A DNA stretch of 64,000 nt from Bradymonadales bacterium. GTDB taxonomy: Bacteria > Myxococcota_A > Bradymonadia > JAFGEP01. The translations under genes were made by a program, and so were the position numbers. The stretch lies in assembly GCA_016931535.1 (NCBI GenBank), contig JAFGEP010000078.1:1-64000 (forward strand), read 5' to 3'. The notes beneath the pieces were generated by a model. That model made no database searches. It was not told the DNA's origin and saw only the letters and a program-made list of their open reading frames with translations. Below, in pieces: positions 47,573 to 55,962 of this stretch (the first letter of the stretch is position 1; every line of letters starts with the position of its first letter).

Positions 47573-48460
47573 TCAATACTCCCCGGGCGCACCGGAAGCG
47601 CCCTTGACGATCTGCACGCCAGCGCTGGCACCGATGCGATTGGCCCCCGCGCTGATCATCTTTTGGACATCCTCGAGGTTCTTTACCCCTCCCGATGCCT
47701 TGACGCCCATGGCGGGTCCGACCACCCGTCGCATGAGGGCGACATCGTCGACCGTGGCTCCCCCCGGCCCGAAACCGGTGGAGGTCTTGACGAAGTCCGC
47801 CCCTGCTGCCTTGGCCAGCTCGCAGGCGCGGACCTTTTCTTCGTCGGTCAACAGGCCGGTCTCGAGGATCACCTTGCTCAAGGCGTTTACCTGCCGGCAG
47901 GCCTGGGCGACCATCTCGATATCGGTCCGGACGAGATCGTACTGGCGGCTCTTCAGCGCACCGATGTTCAAAACCATGTCCAGCTCGCTGGCTCCCTTGA
48001 GCAGACACTGCTCGGCCTCGTAGGCCTTGACCTTGGGGGGGGTGGCCCCCAAAGGGAAGCCGATCACGGCACAGACCTTCACCGGTGTGCCGGCCAGCCG
48101 GCGGGCGCAGAACTCCACCCAGAAGGGGTTCACGCAGACCGAGACGAACTGGTGCTCGCGCGCCTCGTCGCACAGCTTGGTCAGATCGCTCTCGGTGGCG
48201 TTCGGCTTGAGCAAGGTGTGGTCGATGTACCCGGCCACACCCGATGGGATCTGGGCCCCCAGGGTGCTGGAGAGCCTCGAGGCGCCGGCGTCCATGATCT
48301 GCTGACAGCTCTCGGGAGCGAGCTGGACACACAGCATGCACCCGGAGCAGGCCCCGCCTCCGAGCACCGTGCAACCGCCGTTCTCGGCGGCGAGGACGGT
48401 CATCACCTCGCAGGTGATCTGCTCGACCAGCATTTCCAGTTGAGCTGGGTCCACCTTCAC
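47573..48460 (-). CDS. deoC: Deoxyribose-phosphate aldolase with N-terminal targeting extension
   Basis: A 295-aa DERA. The catalytic core starts at about residue 78 (IDHTLLKPNATESDL). The Schiff-base lysine is in VKTSTGFGPGG and the second lysine in GVKASGGVKN. It cleaves 2-deoxyribose-5-phosphate to acetaldehyde and glyceraldehyde-3-phosphate. The first 70 residues are an addition to normal DERA: an amphipathic helix (residues 5-23, PAQLEMLVEQITCEVMTVL) suited to encapsulation, a Gly stretch, then CSGCMLC (Cys38, 41, 44). ATG 48460 overlaps the RpiB-like stop (ATGA). Confidence 0.93.
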   Translation of the reverse strand: MKVDPAQLEMLVEQITCEVMTVLAAENGGCTVLGGGACSGCMLCVQLAPESCQQIMDAGASRLSSTLGAQIPSGVAGYIDHTLLKPNATESDLTKLCDEAREHQFVSVCVNPFWVEFCARRLAGTPVKVCAVIGFPLGATPPKVKAYEAEQCLLKGASELDMVLNIGALKSRQYDLVRTDIEMVAQACRQVNALSKVILETGLLTDEEKVRACELAKAAGADFVKTSTGFGPGGATVDDVALMRRVVGPAMGVKASGGVKNLEDVQKMISAGANRIGASAGVQIVKGASGAPGEY

Positions 48461-49395
48461 CTCCCCTGTTGTGCTGTGCGGAGGAAGCGGCGCTCCACGC
48501 TGAAGATCTTCTCCACCCGGGGTGCGTGCCGCCCTCCTCCGAAAGGGGTTTCCAGGAAGGTCTGGACGATCTGCTGGGCCAGTCCCGAACCGGTCAACCG
48601 TCCGCCCAGGGTCAAGAAGTTGGCGTTGTTGTGCTCCCGGGCGTTGACCGCCGTGGAGAGATCATAGCAATGGGCTGCCAACACCCCGGGAACCTTGTTG
48701 GCCACCATGCAGGAGCCGATGCCGGCGCCATCCACGAAGATGCCGAATCCACACTTGCCGCTGGAGACCAGCGCCGCGGTGGCATAGGCGAAATCGGGGT
48801 AGTCCACCGGGTCGGAGGTTTCGGGTCCGCAATCCACAACGGAGTATCCAGACTGGACCAAGAAGCCGTTCAACTCCTGCTTCAGCGGAAAGCCGCCGTG
48901 GTCGGCGCCCAGCGCGATCGTCTTCTGGATCGGCGCGCTGGGCTGAAGGGGTCCGCCGGCCGCGGACGGCTCGACCTTCCGCAGGGCGGAAACGGTCGGT
49001 GCGGTGACCAGCGCGATATGGTTGAGCAGAGCCGCCTCACGCGCCGAGGGGGTGATGACGGTGCCTGCCGGAAGCTCATGGCGGGTCCCGGACTTCATGG
49101 AGCGCACCTGGTCCTCGGTCAGGATGGGACGGGGCGGTCGTCCGGCGGCAGCAGGAGCAGCGGCGGTCGATGGGGCGGGCGCAGCAGCCTTGGCCGGGGC
49201 TGCGCCAGGCGACGAGGTTGCCAGCTGGCTCTTGTCGGATGATGCCGATGGTGATTGCGGCATGGCCGGTTGGACGGGGCTGGTGGCCTTCACCGGAGCA
49301 GGGGCAGAAGAGGACTGCGATCCCGTGGTGAGGATGCGAACCAGCGCGTCGCGCACCATGGCGCGAATGGCGACTTCATCCTGCTCCCTGGTCAT
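48457..49395 (-). CDS. RpiB/LacAB-like sugar-phosphate isomerase with targeting helix
   Basis: A 312-aa protein, first gene of the operon. Residues 1-21 (MTREQDEVAIRAMVRDALVRI) look like an encapsulation helix, followed by a Pro/Ala/Ser linker and a short ILTEDQVRSMKSG...AGTVITPSAREA module. The C-terminal 150 residues are RpiB-like: ALGADHGGFPLKQEL, DPVDYPDFA, ANKVPGVLAAHCYD, NAREHNNANFLTLGGR. The catalytic segment reads VDGAGIGSCMVANK: the Cys of E. coli RpiB (CGTG) is Asp, and the Glu used by mycobacterial RpiB is Ser. ATG 49395 has GGAG six bases upstream. Confidence 0.85.
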   Translation of the reverse strand: MTREQDEVAIRAMVRDALVRILTTGSQSSSAPAPVKATSPVQPAMPQSPSASSDKSQLATSSPGAAPAKAAAPAPSTAAAPAAAGRPPRPILTEDQVRSMKSGTRHELPAGTVITPSAREAALLNHIALVTAPTVSALRKVEPSAAGGPLQPSAPIQKTIALGADHGGFPLKQELNGFLVQSGYSVVDCGPETSDPVDYPDFAYATAALVSSGKCGFGIFVDGAGIGSCMVANKVPGVLAAHCYDLSTAVNAREHNNANFLTLGGRLTGSGLAQQIVQTFLETPFGGGRHAPRVEKIFSVERRFLRTAQQGR

Positions 49396-49847
49396 GTTGA
49401 CTCCAGTGACCTCGCATGGAATCGGATCCACCGGTGGACGAGTTCCGAGCAGTGTCGCAGCCGGCATTGACGTCACCCACCTGGGTCGCAACAGCCGGCA
49501 GTCTAGGGCAGACGGTCGTCCGCTGTCAACGAGGAGTAATCGGCTCGACCACGGACCATGGCCTCGATCGGTCGTGCAGACAAACGACGCTGACCCTCTT
49601 TCGATCCCCTGCCTTTGGCCACTCGATGGCGCTCTTGCCTCGCATGGAGCGGCGCGAAAACCCTACCCGTGCCGTTGCTCCAGGTCTATCGTTTCTCCGC
49701 GCTCGGGCGCGTGCGCTGCTTACCAGTGCCGCGCCGCTCGCTGGGCAGGCGGCCGATTCTGGATCAGCCAGAGCGGACAACGATCAGACCTTGACGGAGG
49801 GTCAACAGCACGACTACCATGATCTACCCGAACAGCGAGTCAAGAGC
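49396..49847. other. Divergent intergenic region driving the microcompartment operon
   Basis: A 452-bp gap between the RpiB-like start and the acetyltransferase-like gene. It holds the candidate operon promoter (49500-49529, separate entry) and a TGACGTCA palindrome at 49468-49475. The remaining 300 bp toward the acetyltransferase contain no convincing gene or promoter; the frame of that gene stays open upstream but is not homologous to the family. Confidence 0.5.
49500..49529 (-). promoter_or_regulatory. Sigma-70-type promoter of the microcompartment operon
   Basis: On the minus strand, perfect TTGACA (49529-49524), an 18-bp spacer and TAGACT (49505-49500, 4/6). Initiation near 49493 gives a leader of about 98 nt to ATG 49395. 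The 8-bp palindrome TGACGTCA at 49468-49475 lies just downstream and could be an operator. Confidence 0.5.
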
Positions 49848-50456
49848 ATGGCAATTCCCACTACCACGGTAGATCTTCCAGACGGCCGGCAGCTTGTGGT
49901 CCGCGAACCTTCGGTCGAGAACGACCTGGATGCGTTGCTGGCCTTTTTCAACAGCCTCTCTCCCAAGATAGTCAATGTCCTGCGCTTCAAGGTGACGGAT
50001 CGGGAGGTCTGCCAGGCGCGGCTGGCACAGCTCGATGGCAAGAACCACTGGAGAGTGGTCGGCGAGCTGGATGGGGAGATCGTGGGCGACGCCACCATGG
50101 ACCGGGAACCCTACGGGTGGACCCGCCACGTCGCCCAGGTTCGGGCCGTGATCAAGCCGGAGCACCGGAACCTGCGCATCGAGCCGATCCTGTTCGCCCA
50201 GCTGGTCAACGAAGGCTCCAAGCACGGGATCGAAAGGCTGGTCACCGAGCTTTTCGCCACTCAACGCGATCTGATTGAATCGCTACGGCACGAAGGGTTC
50301 GAGTACGAGTTCAAACGCAAGGCCTACGCCAGGGACCAGCGCGGCAAGCTGCACGACGTGGTGGTCATGTCCAACGACCTGGGGCGGGTCTGGAGACAGC
50401 TGGCAGAGCAGCTCCACGAGATGGACATCGGGACGGCTCGACGTTTCCACTACTGA
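49848..50456 (+). CDS. GNAT-like acetyltransferase, degenerate
   Basis: A 202-aa protein with a GNAT-like fold order: VVREPSVENDLDALLAFFN, WRVVGELDGEIVGDATMDR, HVAQVRAVIKPEHRNLRIEP. The acetyl-CoA loop, normally R/Q-x-x-G-x-G/A, reads HRNLRIEP, so binding of acetyl-CoA is uncertain. It may be an inactive or altered relative. ATG 49848 starts at the conserved part. It stands alone, divergent from the microcompartment operon. Confidence 0.6.
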   Translation: MAIPTTTVDLPDGRQLVVREPSVENDLDALLAFFNSLSPKIVNVLRFKVTDREVCQARLAQLDGKNHWRVVGELDGEIVGDATMDREPYGWTRHVAQVRAVIKPEHRNLRIEPILFAQLVNEGSKHGIERLVTELFATQRDLIESLRHEGFEYEFKRKAYARDQRGKLHDVVVMSNDLGRVWRQLAEQLHEMDIGTARRFHY

Positions 50457-50467
50457 TCGTCAACGGC

Positions 50468-51223
50468 TCATCGACCGGGTCCGAACAGGTCCTTCAGCAT
50501 CTGGATGGTGGTCTGGCGGCCCAGCTCGCCGATGGCGGTGGTCAAGGGGATGTCCTTGGGGCAGACCTCCACGCAGTTCTGGGCGTTGCCACAGTCGGAG
50601 AGCCCGCCTTCCCCCATGATGGCGTGCAGGCGATCGGCTCGAAAGTACTTGCCGGTCGGGTGGGCGTTCATGAGCCGGACTTGGGCCAGGGTGGCAGGAC
50701 CCACAAAGGGGTAGGAGGGGCCGAACTGGGGGCAGGCTTCCATGCAGCAGCCGCAGGTCATGCAGCGGCTGTAGATATAGTTCTCTTCCCACTCCTGAGG
50801 GGAGATGCGCGGTCCACCGGTGTGGACGTTCCAGCTCCCGTCGATATCGATCCAGGCCTTGACCTTTTTCAGGCTCTCGAACATGGCCTGGCGGTCCACC
50901 ATCAGGTCGCGGACCACCGGAAACTTGGTGAGCGGCTCGAGCACGATGGGCTCGGTCAGGGTGTCCACCAGCGTGGAGCAGGCCTGGCGCGGCTTGCCGT
51001 TGATGAGCATGGTGCAGGAGCCGCAGACCTCCTCCATGCAGTTCGACTCCCAGGCCACCGGCTCGACCTTTTCGCCCTGGGTGGTGACCGGGTTCTCCCG
51101 GATTTCCATGAGTGCCGAGACCACGTTGTGCTCGGGTCGGTACGGGATCTGGAACTCCTGCCAGTAGGGGGCGGAGCGGGGGTTGTCTTGTCTGCGGATG
51201 CGAAAATGGATGGTCTTGTCCAT
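50468..51223 (-). CDS. sdhB: Succinate dehydrogenase/fumarate reductase iron-sulfur subunit
   Basis: A 251-aa SdhB/FrdB. Ferredoxin-domain cysteines (SNCMEEVCGSCTMLING, last Cys in RQAC) bind [2Fe-2S]; CMTCGCCMEACP and CGNAQNCVEVCP bind [4Fe-4S] and [3Fe-4S]. It passes electrons between the flavoprotein and the haem subunit. ATG 51223 follows AGGAGC. Third gene of sdhCAB. Confidence 0.95.
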   Translation of the reverse strand: MDKTIHFRIRRQDNPRSAPYWQEFQIPYRPEHNVVSALMEIRENPVTTQGEKVEPVAWESNCMEEVCGSCTMLINGKPRQACSTLVDTLTEPIVLEPLTKFPVVRDLMVDRQAMFESLKKVKAWIDIDGSWNVHTGGPRISPQEWEENYIYSRCMTCGCCMEACPQFGPSYPFVGPATLAQVRLMNAHPTGKYFRADRLHAIMGEGGLSDCGNAQNCVEVCPKDIPLTTAIGELGRQTTIQMLKDLFGPGR

Positions 51224-51237
51224 GGCCAGCTCCTGCC

Positions 51238-53127
51238 CTAGCGATAATCTCGGGGTTGCTCGGGTGGAAATACCGACGTATCGACCGGCCTGTAGCTGAT
51301 CCGGGGGCCCTCGATGGTGTGCTTGGCGATGGTGGATTTGAGCCACTTCTCGTTGTTCCGCTTCCAGTTGTCGATGTACTCGTCGTACTCCGGGTCGCCG
51401 GGGAACTTGCCCTCGGGGAGCTTGAGCTCGAACTCGGGTTTGTAGTGCGCGCCCCTGAACTCGTCACGAAGGCGGGCTCCCTGGGCGATGACCCGGGCCA
51501 GGACGATCATGTCCTGAACCTGTCTGGCGTAGGGGAGCGAGAGGTTGGACCAATCGGCCTTTTCGTCGAGGCCGATCCGCGCCGATCGTTCCTGGAGCTC
51601 GGCGAGCTGGGACAGCGCCTGGTCCAGCTCGGCGTTCTGGCGGACGACTCCGACCTTTTTCCGCATGATGTCGCCCAGCTCGCGGTGCAGAACGTAGGGG
51701 TTTTCCTTGCCGTCGGAGGAGACAAGGGCCTGGTTGACCTCCTCCTGTTGTTTTTGCGCTTGCTCGAACAGCGAGGAGGGGAGGGTTGCGGCGGTTTGCT
51801 TGAGACCCTTGACGTAGGTGGCCACCGACTGGCCGGCCACGCGGCCGCTGAAGGACGCGGATAACAGCGAGTTGGCGCCCAGTCGGTTGGCGCCATGGTA
51901 GGCGCCGTCGCATTCCCCGCATGCGTAGAGCCCAGGTATGCTGGTGGAATGGTTGCGGGCGCTTCCGAGCTTCATCCCGCCGGTGACCGGGTCCTTCTCC
52001 CAGTCGACCCACAGGCCGCCCATGGAGTAATGGATGGCGGGGAAGATCTCCACCACATCCTGGCAGGGATCGACCCCCTTGAACTTGCGGTAGATCTCCA
52101 GGATGGCGCCCAACCGGCGCTCCAGGAACTCCGCGGGCAGGTGGGTGAGGTCGAGGAAGACCTTGTCCTCGCCATGGACGCCCAGCCCCAGGTCCTTGAC
52201 CACCTTCCAGATGGCGCGGGAGGCGACGTCCCGGGGAACGGTGTTGCCGTAGGCGGGGTACCATTCCTCGAGGAAGTAGAAGCGGTCGTTCTCGGGGATG
52301 TCCCGGGGAGCCCGCCGCTCCTTGGGGTTCTTGGGGACCCAGATGCGCCCCCCCTCTCCTCGGGCCGCCTCGCTCATCAGGCGGGTCTTGTCGTCGCCCA
52401 GCATGCCGGTGGGGTGGAACTGGATGAACTCCCCGTTCAGGAAGAGAGCGCCCTGCTGGTACGCTCGGCTGGCAGCGGCGCCGGTGGAGTTGGTGGAGTT
52501 GGTGGACTTGCCGTAGATCAACCCCAGCCCGCCGGTGGCGAGGATGACCGCGTCGGCCGGGAAGGCCTTGACCGACATATCCCTGAGGTCCAAGGCCACG
52601 ATGCCCCGGCAGCTCCCCTCCTCGTCCAGGATCAAGGAGAGAAACTCCCACCACTCGTACTTCTTGACCCTTTCGAGAGCCTCGTACTTCCGCACCTGGC
52701 TGTCCACGCCGTAGAGGAGCTGCTGCCCCGTGCTGGCGCCGGCGAAGCAGGTGCGCCTGTTCTTGACGCCGCCGAACAGCCGGAGGTCCATCAAACCCTC
52801 CGGGGTCCGGGAGAAGGTGACCCCCATTCGCTCGAAGGTCCGGATGAGACCGGGCGCCTCCTCGCACATGGTCTTGATGGGGGGTTGATTGGCCAAATAC
52901 GCGCCCCCCTTGATGGTATCGACGATGTGCTGCCGGATGGAGTCCTGCTGTCCCTTGGTATCCAGGACGGCGTTGATGCCCCCCTGGGCGCAGCAGGAGT
53001 GGGAGCGCTTGACCTCGAACAGGCAGAACAGGTCGACGGCCACGCCCGACTCGGCGAGCGCCAGGCAGGCCCACAGGCCGCCCAGTCCGCCGCCGACAAC
53101 GATGGTTCTCGGTTGCTTGCTGCTCAT
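51238..53127 (-). CDS. sdhA: Succinate dehydrogenase/fumarate reductase flavoprotein
   Basis: A 629-aa flavoprotein. FAD fold VVGGGLGGLWACLALAESG; RSHSCCAQGGINAV holds the covalent-FAD His; FIQFHPTGM and LMSEAARGEGG are substrate-site blocks; HYSMGGLWVD and GANRLGANSLL follow. The SHSxCAQGG variant is that of Bacteroidetes/epsilon-type enzymes paired with a single cytochrome b subunit. It oxidises succinate or reduces fumarate; the direction is not decided by sequence. It starts 9 bp after sdhC. Confidence 0.96.
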   Translation of the reverse strand: MSSKQPRTIVVGGGLGGLWACLALAESGVAVDLFCLFEVKRSHSCCAQGGINAVLDTKGQQDSIRQHIVDTIKGGAYLANQPPIKTMCEEAPGLIRTFERMGVTFSRTPEGLMDLRLFGGVKNRRTCFAGASTGQQLLYGVDSQVRKYEALERVKKYEWWEFLSLILDEEGSCRGIVALDLRDMSVKAFPADAVILATGGLGLIYGKSTNSTNSTGAAASRAYQQGALFLNGEFIQFHPTGMLGDDKTRLMSEAARGEGGRIWVPKNPKERRAPRDIPENDRFYFLEEWYPAYGNTVPRDVASRAIWKVVKDLGLGVHGEDKVFLDLTHLPAEFLERRLGAILEIYRKFKGVDPCQDVVEIFPAIHYSMGGLWVDWEKDPVTGGMKLGSARNHSTSIPGLYACGECDGAYHGANRLGANSLLSASFSGRVAGQSVATYVKGLKQTAATLPSSLFEQAQKQQEEVNQALVSSDGKENPYVLHRELGDIMRKKVGVVRQNAELDQALSQLAELQERSARIGLDEKADWSNLSLPYARQVQDMIVLARVIAQGARLRDEFRGAHYKPEFELKLPEGKFPGDPEYDEYIDNWKRNNEKWLKSTIAKHTIEGPRISYRPVDTSVFPPEQPRDYR

Positions 53128-53136
53128 CGATGGACC

Positions 53137-53805
53137 TCAGATCCCGGCACTCAGCTCGGGGTGATCGAAGAAGAAGCCGACCAGGCTGTGGATGCCCATG
53201 GCGATGATCACCACGGCCAGGGCCGCCCAGACTACCTGCATGATCTTCTGGGAGCGGACCGAGGTGGTCAGCCCCCAGGAGATCCCCATGGTCCACAAGC
53301 CGTTGGTGAAGTGGACCACGGCCAGGATCATCCCCACCAGGTAGACCGCGAACATGGCCGGATTGGACAGCTGCTGCTGCATGTAGGCGAACATGTTCTC
53401 GTTGACCAGGTGATCCGGACCGACCAAGGCGCTGTAGATACGGGTCAATCCCACGTGGATCAACAAGAACGCCAGGATCCCGAAGCCGGAGAGACGCTGG
53501 AACCACCACATCCAGTTCCGGAAGTAGCCGTACTTGTAGACGTTGGTCTTGCCGTTCCACCAGATGATGATGCCGTAGACCGCATGGGCCAATATCGGGA
53601 TGGCGATGGCGAAGATCTCGAAAAAGAGCACGTAGTTGAGCGACTTGATCTTCTCCACCACGAAGGTGTTGTAGTGCTCCGGACCGAAACGGGACTGAGA
53701 GTTCTCCCACATGTGAAAGACCAGAAAGGCCCCCACCGGGATCAGGCCCAGCAAGGAATGGATGCGACGGGCGAGGAAATGGGTGTTCTTGATCGAAGCG
53801 TCCAT
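53137..53805 (-). CDS. sdhC: Succinate dehydrogenase cytochrome b558 subunit
   Basis: A 222-aa five-helix membrane subunit of the di-haem type. Candidate haem ligands are in RRIHSLLGL, VFHMWENSQ, LAHAVYG, IHVGLTR and VVHFTNGLW. It anchors SdhAB to the inner membrane and exchanges electrons with quinone. ATG 53805 follows CGGAG; the frame's upstream extension is unsupported. No separate sdhD exists, as expected for this type. Confidence 0.93.
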   Translation of the reverse strand: MDASIKNTHFLARRIHSLLGLIPVGAFLVFHMWENSQSRFGPEHYNTFVVEKIKSLNYVLFFEIFAIAIPILAHAVYGIIIWWNGKTNVYKYGYFRNWMWWFQRLSGFGILAFLLIHVGLTRIYSALVGPDHLVNENMFAYMQQQLSNPAMFAVYLVGMILAVVHFTNGLWTMGISWGLTTSVRSQKIMQVVWAALAVVIIAMGIHSLVGFFFDHPELSAGI

Positions 53806-53864
53806 ACCAGACTCCGATGACGATCCTGCCAGTCGGCCTGACGGCTCTGGCGCGGGAACCATCC

Positions 53865-53891
53865 GTTATGAGAAAGGCTGGTGACTGTCAA
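53865..53891 (-). promoter_or_regulatory. Candidate sdh promoter
   Basis: On the minus strand, perfect TTGACA (53891-53886), 15-bp spacer and CATAAC (53870-53865, 4/6). The spacer is short, so confidence is limited. Confidence 0.35.
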
Positions 53892-53908
53892 GGTGTTACA
53901 TCCCGATC

Positions 53909-54952
53909 TCATCTGCGCATCAGCCTGTCCAGCGCCTGCACCAGCGCCGCACCATCCAGGACGAAATGGCTGGACGCCATCTCCAGGTCGCGACGCGTCA
54001 GATACTCCTCGCTGGTGAAGTAGCTGGCCACCCGCTGGTCGACCGAGATGATCTGTTCTCCCCCTTCCCACTGGAGGGCGACTCCCCCTGAACTATCCAG
54101 GACACACCCGAGGTAGGCGGCCCAGCTTGCCTGAACCAGCGGATAGCCCGCCAGGTCCCGCACCAGCGCCAAAAAACGTCCCTCCTTCTCCGGGGAGACA
54201 AAGTTGGAGCGGTGCCGGAACAGGTAGGCGTTGTGGTAGTGCATCGGCACACTCAGGATACCCGCCATCTCCAGTCGTTCCGCCATGATCACCAGGAGCT
54301 CCAGCACCTGGTGTCCAACCGACAATCCGGGGTGGAGTTGGCCCGGCAGGGGAGGGCGCTGGGGGGTGAACGAGCGGGTCGGGTTCTGGAGCACCAACCA
54401 GTCAACCACCAGGAAACGGGTAGATCGGTCGCCCAGCTCTGCGCTGAAATCGTACTGGGCAGGGCGGGAGGTCACGTGCACCCGCAACTCGGCCACCAGC
54501 GAGTCGCGGGTCATCCGGCCGCCGTGGTAGATGCACAGGTGATGGAGAAAGGGGTCTTTCGGATCGAGCCATACGGCGAGCTGCTCCAATCCCGCCTTTT
54601 GTAGCTCTCCGATCAGCCCGTAGCGTTCGAGCGCCAGGTAGATGCCCTGGGCGGTGTATTGGTCGAGAAAGGTCTCTCCGGCGGTCTTGTCCACCAGGTC
54701 GGCCATCAGGTCTTCGGAGGTGAGGGGGCCTCCAGCATTGGCGCGCAGCAGCGAGGGATCGAGCTGCCTGGCGATCTGTCGGAATCGCTTCTGGATACGG
54801 TGGGTCCGCTGATGCTCGGCGGGCGATTCTGCTGTCGGGGTCGCTGCGCTCATCGGTCTTTTTTGACTCCGCAGCTGAGCGATCAGGCTCAACCCCCGCG
54901 AACGGAGTCGCTGCTTCAGATCCCCGAGCGGAGATGCCCCCTTGTTGGCCAC
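53909..54952 (-). CDS. Conserved-looking hypothetical protein (347 aa)
   Basis: I do not recognise the family. The first 60 residues are basic and probably disordered. The rest (from about IARQLDPSLL) appears globular alpha/beta with motifs HHLCIYHGGRMTRDSL, FLVVDWLVLQNP and PMHYHNAYLFRHRSNFVSPE. No signal peptide or membrane helix. GTG 54952 is preceded by GAGAGATGAA. It lies upstream of the sdh genes in the same direction but has its own spacing (103 bp). Confidence 0.6.
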   Translation of the reverse strand: MANKGASPLGDLKQRLRSRGLSLIAQLRSQKRPMSAATPTAESPAEHQRTHRIQKRFRQIARQLDPSLLRANAGGPLTSEDLMADLVDKTAGETFLDQYTAQGIYLALERYGLIGELQKAGLEQLAVWLDPKDPFLHHLCIYHGGRMTRDSLVAELRVHVTSRPAQYDFSAELGDRSTRFLVVDWLVLQNPTRSFTPQRPPLPGQLHPGLSVGHQVLELLVIMAERLEMAGILSVPMHYHNAYLFRHRSNFVSPEKEGRFLALVRDLAGYPLVQASWAAYLGCVLDSSGGVALQWEGGEQIISVDQRVASYFTSEEYLTRRDLEMASSHFVLDGAALVQALDRLMRR

Positions 54953-55096
54953 TTCATCTCTCGTGAACAGGCTGGCGGCACTACACTGTGTCGATCTCGG
55001 AGTGGTTCTCAGACGGTACCCTTGCGGAGCGCAGCCACCGCCTCGAATTGCCTTCAGTTTGCCGACCCGAAAGGACGGCAGCCACTCCGCTTCCGG

Positions 55097-55714
55097 CTAC
55101 TCGTCCGGGTTCTCGGTCAGGGTGGTCCCTACACCCTGGATGTGACCACTGGACGTGAAGCTGCCCACCTTGCGCAGGGTGGCCATGATGCCGTCGCAAT
55201 CGGTGTCGCCATAGGCGGTTGCGGTGAAGCTGGAGCGCCGCCCTGTCCCCGAGCTCTCGAACTGGTAGCTGAACCATATGGGATCGGTGGGCAGAAAGTG
55301 GAGCGCTTGCCAGGTGGGCTGCTGGAACCACTCGGGATTGGGCGGTACCGGTGAACCGCAGGGGATCTCGGGCGGCGTGAGCGGGGTGGAGTTGGGGAAC
55401 TGCAAGGGAGGCAGCCCCTCCTCCCAGGTCTCCTGGTGTCTCTCGTAGTAGATGGAAGCCTCGTCGAAGAGACCCCGCAGGTTGCGCTCGGCGATCACCC
55501 GAGGTGCCAGGTGAGCGGTGGAGTAGAGGGCAGGATCGGCCAGCTCGGTGCTTCCCTGCTGGCCGGTCGCCGGCTGACCTTCCACCTGGGCGGCCGATTG
55601 CTCCTGTGGAGCGGTCGGCTGCTGCCCCGGCTGCTCCGGCTGGGACTTGTCACATCCTGCCAGCAGGATGAGACAGGCAAGCGTCATGATGGTGCCTCGG
55701 ATCGAATGGTCCAT
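55097..55714 (-). CDS. Lipoprotein with Gln/Pro-rich linker
   Basis: A 205-aa lipoprotein: signal MTLACLILLAGC with lipobox LAGC (Cys21), then a Gln/Pro/Glu-rich linker. The C-terminal part (SYQFESSGTGRRSSFTATAY, then GDTDCDGIMATLRKVG) has a GDxDCDG pattern like that at the end of minor pilin-like proteins in delta-proteobacteria, but no pilin N-terminus. Function unknown. ATG 55714 has AAGGAGGAAACC upstream. Confidence 0.68.
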   Translation of the reverse strand: MDHSIRGTIMTLACLILLAGCDKSQPEQPGQQPTAPQEQSAAQVEGQPATGQQGSTELADPALYSTAHLAPRVIAERNLRGLFDEASIYYERHQETWEEGLPPLQFPNSTPLTPPEIPCGSPVPPNPEWFQQPTWQALHFLPTDPIWFSYQFESSGTGRRSSFTATAYGDTDCDGIMATLRKVGSFTSSGHIQGVGTTLTENPDE

Positions 55715-55962
55715 GGTTTCCTCCTTGCGGGTTGGCAGCCAAACTGTATCTCTTTTGGTCGAAGGGTCAAGCACCTGTGAGGGTCATTCCACCCCACTGT
55801 CGTCGATTGACCACGATGGCGGTGTCCTCGTCCGTGGACCTTCTCCCTGGAACCAGACAGCTGAGCCCTGGGTTTTCCCATGTGGTTGTTCCGCTGCTGG
55901 TTTTGGCCCGTTTTTTGAAGTATCCTGCCGGCAGTCCGTCCAGGGAAAAAGGAGTCGTAGGA

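Noticed and set aside
51895..53820. Plus-strand open frame across sdhA and sdhC
   Set aside because: Antisense to the conserved Sdh subunits; no domain recognised.
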